Source: Camellia lanceoleosa (lineage: Eukaryota > Streptophyta > Magnoliopsida > Ericales > Theaceae). From it: 64,000 nucleotides of DNA. The notes below the pieces were generated by a model that saw only the letters and a program-made list of their open reading frames with translations, was not told the origin of the DNA and did not search any database. Shown piece after piece: positions 58,550 to 64,000 of the stretch; position 1 is the first letter of the stretch; the number at the start of each line of letters is the position of its first letter. The stretch is from assembly GCA_025200525.1 (NCBI GenBank), contig CM045763.1, forward strand, positions 64,491,018 through 64,555,017, in the 5' to 3' direction. Made by a program: the position numbers and the translations under genes.

Positions 58550-59053
58550 CCCATTGTCTATCAGCTTTCTAAGTGTCTCATAATAACTTTTAAAATATCA
58601 TAGGATTATATAGGAGTTTTTTGGCCAAACCACTTAATAGTACAATGAAGAATAATAATACTAATAAATATTATAACGGTTTTAGAATTAAACACAATAA
58701 GTATAAGTTTTAATTTTATAATAAAACTTGTAATTTAATTTGGATTAAAACTACTATAATGAATATATTAAATATTATTTGTTTTTATTAAAATACCCTG
58801 ACATATATCTCATAGTATAATTCACATATATTATTTTAATTTGGCATTTTGTGGGCAAAATAAAAGAAATAACATTTGCATTATTGGGATAACATTAATA
58901 AAAATATTATTTTGTCATTATTTATGGTTAAATATTAATAAAATATAATATTTTGTTACTAATCATTGTTAAAATAGAAAAATAGCTAACCTTTTAATTA
59001 TTGAATTGTCAAAGATGTTCTTAAAGGATGTACAAACGATGCTATGGACTATT
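58550..59053. other. AT-rich intergenic sequence, no gene
   Basis: Only AT-rich text without open frames or repeats that I can support. Confidence 0.5.
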
Positions 59054-59056
59054 TTA

Positions 59057-61061
59057 GCCTTCGTTTGGAAAGTGGGTTGGCTTTTTGGTCTTTTGACTTT
59101 TTTGGCTATTTTAGCCTGGGCTAAAAAATCTGGTTTGGGAAGGGCTTTTTGACTTTTTTGACTTTTTTGGTTTTTTGACTTTTTGGTGAGGTGTCCATAT
59201 GTAATATTACTAAACTATCCCTGGTATTAAATTTTATTTTTATTTCGACGGCTGTCCATTGTACTGTTACGTCACCAACCCAGGCTAAGTTTTTTTATTT
59301 TTATTTTCTTTTTTTTTTACAAATGGTTTTTTCATGTGGTTTTTATTTTTATTCTAATTTTAATTTTAATTTGTTTACATTTTCTGTAAAATGATAAAAA
59401 GTGAGGTTTTATTTTATTGTCCTGTGTATTTTAAATAATTCAATTTTAATTTAATTTAATTTAATTTTAAATATTTAAATAATATTTAATTTTATTTAAA
59501 TAATCTAAAATTTTAAATCGTAAAAATTTAAATAATTTAAATATTCAAAAAATTTAAATAATTTAAAATGTTAGTATATTAATTTAAAAACAACTCTACA
59601 CTAATCGTAACTAAACACATAAAACAAAACTTAATTAAGAAATTATTTTAAAACTCCTAACCAAACACATAATTCGAAACTTCATACTACTTTCACAACT
59701 CTACACTCAAATCATAACCAAATACATAACAAAAAAATTAAAATATTTAAAAATATTTGTATAAAATAGAGTTTGAATTTTTTTTATAAAACATTTTAAA
59801 ATTTAAATCGTAATATTTTAAATTTAAATTGTAATATTTTAAAATTTAAATCGTAATATTTTAAAATTTAAATCGTAATATTTATTTTTTGCCTTATTTA
59901 TTTATTTTTTTGCCATATTTATTTTTATTTATTTTTTTATACATTAATTATTTATTTTTTGCCTTATTTATTTTTATATTTATTGCCTTATTTAATTACG
60001 TGGCGAATGGTAATTTATATTTTCATGTTTTAAAAAAAAAAAAAAAAATTCAATGAGCCGTATTTTTGTCATTATTTTTTTTAATTTACGATTTTGTCTT
60101 TTTTTTATTCACCCACATTAATTTGTTTTTATATTTCAAAAATGGATTTTCATGTGTTTTATGTATTTGTAAATTACGTGACAAATGTTAATTTCTGTTT
60201 TTTTTTTTCCTTTTTTTCCTTTTCCTTTTCCTTATATTTTCACATTTTTAATTTTAATTTCAATTTTAATTTTAATATTTAATAATCTTAAATAATCTAA
60301 AAAATTTAATGCGTAAAAATTTAAATTAAATATTCAAAAATATGTAAATCGTAAAAATTTAATCAATTTAAATAATAAAAAAATTATTTTAACAACAAAA
60401 TTTAAATAAATTAAATATTCAAAAAAATTAAATAATTTAAAATGTTAATATTTTAAATTTAAAAACAACTCTACACTCAAGTCGTAACCAAACACATAAA
60501 ATGAAACTCAATTAATAAATTATTGAGGTAACTCATAACCAAACACATAAATCGAAATTTAAATAATTTAAAATGTTAATATTTTAAATTTAAAAATAAC
60601 GCTACATTCAAGTCGTAATCAAACACATAAAATAAAACTCAATTAATAAATTATTGAGGTAACTCATAACCAAACACATAACTCGAAATTCCATACTACT
60701 TTTACAACTCTACACTCAAATTATAACTAAATACATAACAAAAAAAAAAAATTATTTAAAAATATTTTTATCAAATATAGTTTAAATTTATTTTCATAAA
60801 ATATTTTAACAAAAAACAAAAAAAATGTTTTTATTTTTTTTTTCCAACTTTCTTTGTCTTTCCTGGTAAAAAGCCTGATTTGATTTTTTTTTTTTTTTTT
60901 TACTTTGCCGCCCCTCTTTCATGTGGGGGTAGTATGGTAAGTTTACTTGTCAAATTGTTGCAGCCATGCTCCCAACTTTCTTTTGTCCGTTTGTGGCTAA
61001 ATTAGCCACTTTTGTCATTTAGTGTCTAATTTAGCCCAAACCCAACTTCCCAAACGCAGCC
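59057..61061. mobile_element. PIF/Harbinger-like non-autonomous element, 2.0 kb, TTA duplication
   Basis: The left end GCCTTCGTTTGGAAAGTGGG pairs with the inverse of the right end (GGCTGCGTTTGGGAAGTTGG). TTA lies at 59054-59056 and 61062-61064. The terminal 100 bp on each side contain 'ttagcc' and 'ggctaa' words. The interior is strongly AT-rich, with 'taaatcgtaatattttaaaat' repeats (about 59810-59882) and two related units of about 130 bp (60463 and 60592) reading 'aactctacactcaagtcgtaa' and 'ccaaacacataa'. No transposase. Confidence 0.7.
60463..60720. repeat. 130-bp tandem repeat in the 2.0-kb element
   Basis: Two units starting near 60463 and 60592 share 'ctcaagtcgtaa.caaacaca', 'aataaattattgaggtaact' and 'cataaccaaacacataa'. 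A diverged third copy lies near 59587-59700. Confidence 0.7.
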
Positions 61062-61267
61062 TTAAAAAGATAGTTAAAAATCATCTTTTAACTTTTAATT
61101 TATTTTAAATCACATCACAAATCCGCAAAACAAAGGTACTTTCACGTTAAAGATTGGCTAGTAGAGTTACTTTATGATTTTCACACTCCAAGTTCCAAAG
61201 ATCTATTATAGTAGCTCCACTTATGTATTGCATAATTGCTTGTATATATAACTGACTAATGGGGAGT
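61062..61267. other. short spacer, no gene
   Basis: Sequence between the TTA-flanked element and the truncated gypsy pol. The join to gypsy-like coding text lies near 61260-61270. Confidence 0.4.
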
Positions 61268-62862
61268 CTTGATTCACAGAGCCCAACGTCGGCAAAACAA
61301 GTACAGATGCTTATCGGAAGGGCCGCAGACCTAAACAGGTTCATAAGCCGAAGCTCAGACAAATGCAAACCTTTCTTCAATCTGGTGAAGAAAGCCACGG
61401 ATTTCCCCTGGACAGAGGAATGTGAGGCCGCGTTGGCCGACCTAAAGAAGTATCTGACTACGGCTCCAGTCCTCTCAACACTTGGACCTAGGGAAGAGCT
61501 GTTTTTGTACTTATCAGTTTCAGAACACGCAGTAAGCGTGGTGTTAGTCCGAGAAGAAAAAGGGGAGCAAAAGGCTGTTTACTATGTAAGAAAAACTTTG
61601 GCCAACGCAGAAACAAGGCACCTACCCCTAGAGAAATTAATGCTAGCCTTAGTGATGGCTTCAAAGAAGTTGAACCATTACTTTCAGGCGCACAAGATTG
61701 TAGTGCTAATAGAGCACCCTTTAAAACCCTTGTTACAGCAGGGAGACTTAACTGGAAGGATAGCGAGATGGGCAGTGGCCTTAGGCCAGTACGATCTAGA
61801 GTTCAGGTCGAGAACGGCAATTAAGGGCCAAGTTTTGGCCGACTTCGTGGCCGAGTTCACCCCGGAATCCAACGAACATCAGGCTCCGTTGAGCCAAGAT
61901 GAACGTTGTCCCAGCAAGCAAGGAGAATCCCAGCCAAAGGCAAAAGAACAAAGGAAGGAAAAACTCAGACCTTGCAGTATCTACATCGGCGACTCCTTCA
62001 GACTGTTTGTTGATGGAAGTTCAAACCGACAAGGAGCGGGGGCAAGAGTACTACTAATATCTCCAGATGGAGAAATAATAGAACAGTCCATCCGTTTGGG
62101 GTTCAAGGCCTCAAACAATGAAGCAAAATACGAAGCATTAATTGCAGGGCTAAAACTGGCAGCAGCAGCAGAAGCAGATGAGGTAATAGTTTTTTATGAT
62201 TCACAGTTTATTATTAACCAGTCAATATGAGAATTCGCAGCCAGAGATGAAAGAATATCGGCATATGCAAAAGAGGTCATCAGATTGGTAGCCTTATTTC
62301 AGAACTGCCGAATACTCCAAGTAAGCCGAGATGATAACAGCCACGTCGACGCGTTGGTCAACCTGGCAAGTTCAATACAGACTGGAAAAACAAGGACAAT
62401 TATGATCGACTATATGTCGGGCCCGAGCATAAAACCACAGAACACAGAGCAAGAAGCAATGTGTGTGGACATGGGGCCAAGCTGGATGGATGCAATTGTT
62501 GCATTCCTGAAAGAAAGAAAGTTGCCAGAAGACCGCAAGGAGGCACATAAGGTTAGATTGAAGTCGGTAAGATTCAGTCTCACAGCGGACGGACATCTCT
62601 ACAGAAGGTCATTCACTGGACCCCTCTTAAAGTGCGTACACCCTTTGCAGGTTGAAGATTTTTTATACGAAATTCATGAAGGAGTTTGTGGAAGCTATAC
62701 TGGAGGCAGATCACTAGTTCACAGAGCCATTACTCAAGGGTATTGGTGGCCCTACATGCAAAAAGATGCAAAAGCATATGTGAAGAAATGCGAACAAAAG
62801 GTTTGCACCGTTGATACACCAATCACCGGCCGAATCCAAGATTCAAATTTTGCTCGATGGGC
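61268..62862 (+). pseudogene. Ty3/gypsy (Tat-lineage) pol fragment: RT tail, RNase H domains, integrase start
   Basis: The frame opens in the C-terminal part of reverse transcriptase (TSAKQVQMLIGRAADLNRFI), followed by the RT-linked RNase H region (LFLYLSVSEHAVSVVLVREE, ETRHLPLEKLMLALV). A second, archaeal-type RNase H follows (LFVDGSSNRQGAGA, NNEAKYEALIAGL), an extra domain typical of the plant Tat lineage, then the integrase zinc-binding part (IHEGVCGSYTGGRSLVHRA, TQGYWWPYM, KKCEQ). One in-frame TGA lies at 62228. The N-terminal gag, protease and most of RT are absent. The codon series stays in one frame apart from that stop, so decay is modest. The hAT-like element at 62863 interrupts it, and text resumes at 63969. 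Confidence 0.88.
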
Positions 62863-63606
62863 TAGGAATGGCAACGGGGCGGGGCGGGGCCGGGGACCAC
62901 ACCCCCCGTCCTCGATCCCCGAAAGTGACAAAATCCCCGTCCCCGTCCCCGATCCCCGGCGGGGAGCCCATCGCCCCTCCCGCCCCCGTCCTCGATCGGG
63001 GATCGGGTTTCCCCGACCCCGAAATATCCCCGATCTTTTTTTTTTTTAACACAAAATTAATCTGTTTTTTCACATCAAAAAAAAAAAAGAATCTATCATC
63101 AAAATTTAATCTGTTTTTTCAGTATTCATCATCATCAACAATCAACATCAACAACTTTAAAAAAAAAAAAATCTGAAATTGTATCTATCATCATCATCAA
63201 CATAAAAAAAGAAGAAGAGAGATCTGAGATTGTTTTGTTCATCACCCGCACACACACGTATATATATATATATATATCTATCTATCATCAGCATCACACG
63301 CACATATATATATATATATATACATACATACATAGATAGAGGTAGAGAGAGAGCTTCACGATTTGTAATCTGTTCAGATCGGTGATGGCAACGGTCATCG
63401 GCATCGGTGGTGTTCAGATCGGTGATCTGTTCATGAGCAGCGGTGAGGGAGACGCGACAGCCATCGGTGGTGCTCAGATCTGTCTCAGATCTGAAAAAAA
63501 TAAAAAAAAATCTCATCTGTTCTGTGGTGGTCGAGGCTCGTCGAGAGAGAGGGAGTGGATGAGAGTTGTGATGTGGTGGTGCGAGGCTCGGTGATGGTGG
63601 TTGATC

Positions 63607-63648
<42 letters not shown>

Positions 63649-63968
63649 CAGTGAGTAGAGAGATGAGAGACGGAGACGGTAGAGACAAATGAGAGCTGAG
63701 AGGGACCTGGTTGATATATATATATATATATATGTAAGGGTAAAATTGTAATTTAACATCGGGGATAAAATCGGGCCGGGGATCGGGGATGGGGTCGGGC
63801 CGGGTACGGGACTGGAACACTACTCCCCATCTCCGGCCCGAATCTGTTCGGGGATTAATTTTTAATCACCATCCCCGTCCCGTCGGGGGTATTTTTCGGG
63901 GAAAAACCGCTAAAATCGGGGTCGGGGTCGGGGATCCCCGTCGGGCCGGTTTCAAATTGCCATCCCTA
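62863..63968. mobile_element. hAT-like non-autonomous element with G-rich ends, 1.1 kb
   Basis: Left end TAGGAATGGCAA and inverted right end TAGGGATGGCAA form 12-bp terminal repeats with one mismatch. The gypsy integrase frame is split inside the sequence for a W-G-M-D motif and resumes right after the insertion. The target 'gatggggc' seems duplicated with changes (cgatgggc on the left, agtggggc on the right). Both ends are made of GGGG and CCCC runs, and the middle has TA repeats (63259-63277, 63305-63321, 63715-63733), an AG repeat (about 63611-63645) and a few poly-A runs. The minus-strand frame at 63157-63759 is a translation of microsatellites. Same family as 20565-26083. Confidence 0.82.
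62876..62895 (+). repeat. G-quadruplex-forming motif at the hAT-like element end
   Basis: Four GGGG tracts at 62876-62879, 62881-62884, 62886-62889 and 62892-62895, separated by one or two C bases, fit the canonical G4 pattern. Three more GGGG tracts lie on the + strand at 63918-63933 near the opposite end. Confidence 0.8.
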
Positions 63969-64000
63969 AGTGGGGCATGGATCTTGTGGGACAACTTTCC
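63969..64000 (+). pseudogene. continuation of the gypsy integrase, cut by the window end
   Basis: The reading WGMDLVGQLS matches the start of the gypsy integrase catalytic core (its first Asp). It is the other side of the hAT-like insertion and runs past the end of the window. Confidence 0.75.

Noticed and set aside
62811..63176. Open frame that continues from gypsy pol into Pro/Arg-rich sequence
   Set aside because: The tail is translated from the GC-rich end of an inserted hAT-like element, and integrase coding resumes after the insertion.
63157..63759. Minus-strand open frame of 200 codons
   Set aside because: It translates TA, AG and poly-A microsatellites of the hAT-like element (runs of YIYI and SLSL) and is not protein-like.

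Overview
This window is nuclear DNA of a flowering plant, almost certainly a eudicot. It is AT-rich, has GT-AG introns and plant-specific transposon families (Ty1/copia, Tat-type and other Ty3/gypsy LTRs, Mutator, PIF/Harbinger, hAT, Helitron-like), and holds one intron-rich CBL-interacting protein kinase gene. Nothing in the sequence fixes the species. No bacterial gene, CRISPR array, rRNA or tRNA gene was seen.

The only intact host gene is a CIPK24/SOS2-type kinase on the + strand (32482-54721). It has 14 phase-0 exons that sum to 447 codons with no frame break, spread over 22 kb. The expansion comes from insertions: a Mutator-like element in intron 1, a gag-only copia element in intron 3, a complete copia element with perfect 5-bp target duplications in intron 9, a long inverted-repeat element in intron 11 and further repeats in intron 13.

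The left half (1-32100) is a nested transposon landscape. A PIF/Harbinger-like element (6008-12598) carries a minus-strand NAM-associated-domain pseudogene that is interrupted by a 2.36-kb solo LTR (target duplication CATTG) and by an array of miniature LTR elements that changes orientation. A pol-less copia element (13023-15296, target duplication TTCCT) follows, then small MITEs, including a 444-bp hAT element with a perfect 8-bp duplication. A Mutator-like element (about 19485-30145) holds an hAT-like element (20565-26083), which in turn holds a 4.26-kb LTR-like insertion (20626-24887), giving three levels of nesting. A Helitron-like insertion (30990-31428) sits in a 300-bp tandem repeat just upstream of the kinase gene.

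The right end (54722-64000) is intergenic: a 311-bp foldback, two PIF/Harbinger-like elements and a decayed Tat-lineage Ty3/gypsy pol fragment, which is split by a second member of the GC-rich hAT-like family. The second half of the gypsy integrase runs off the window end. All transposon genes seen are broken by stops, frameshifts or insertions. Element borders rest on terminal repeats and target duplications read by eye; family names without a coding domain are inference.
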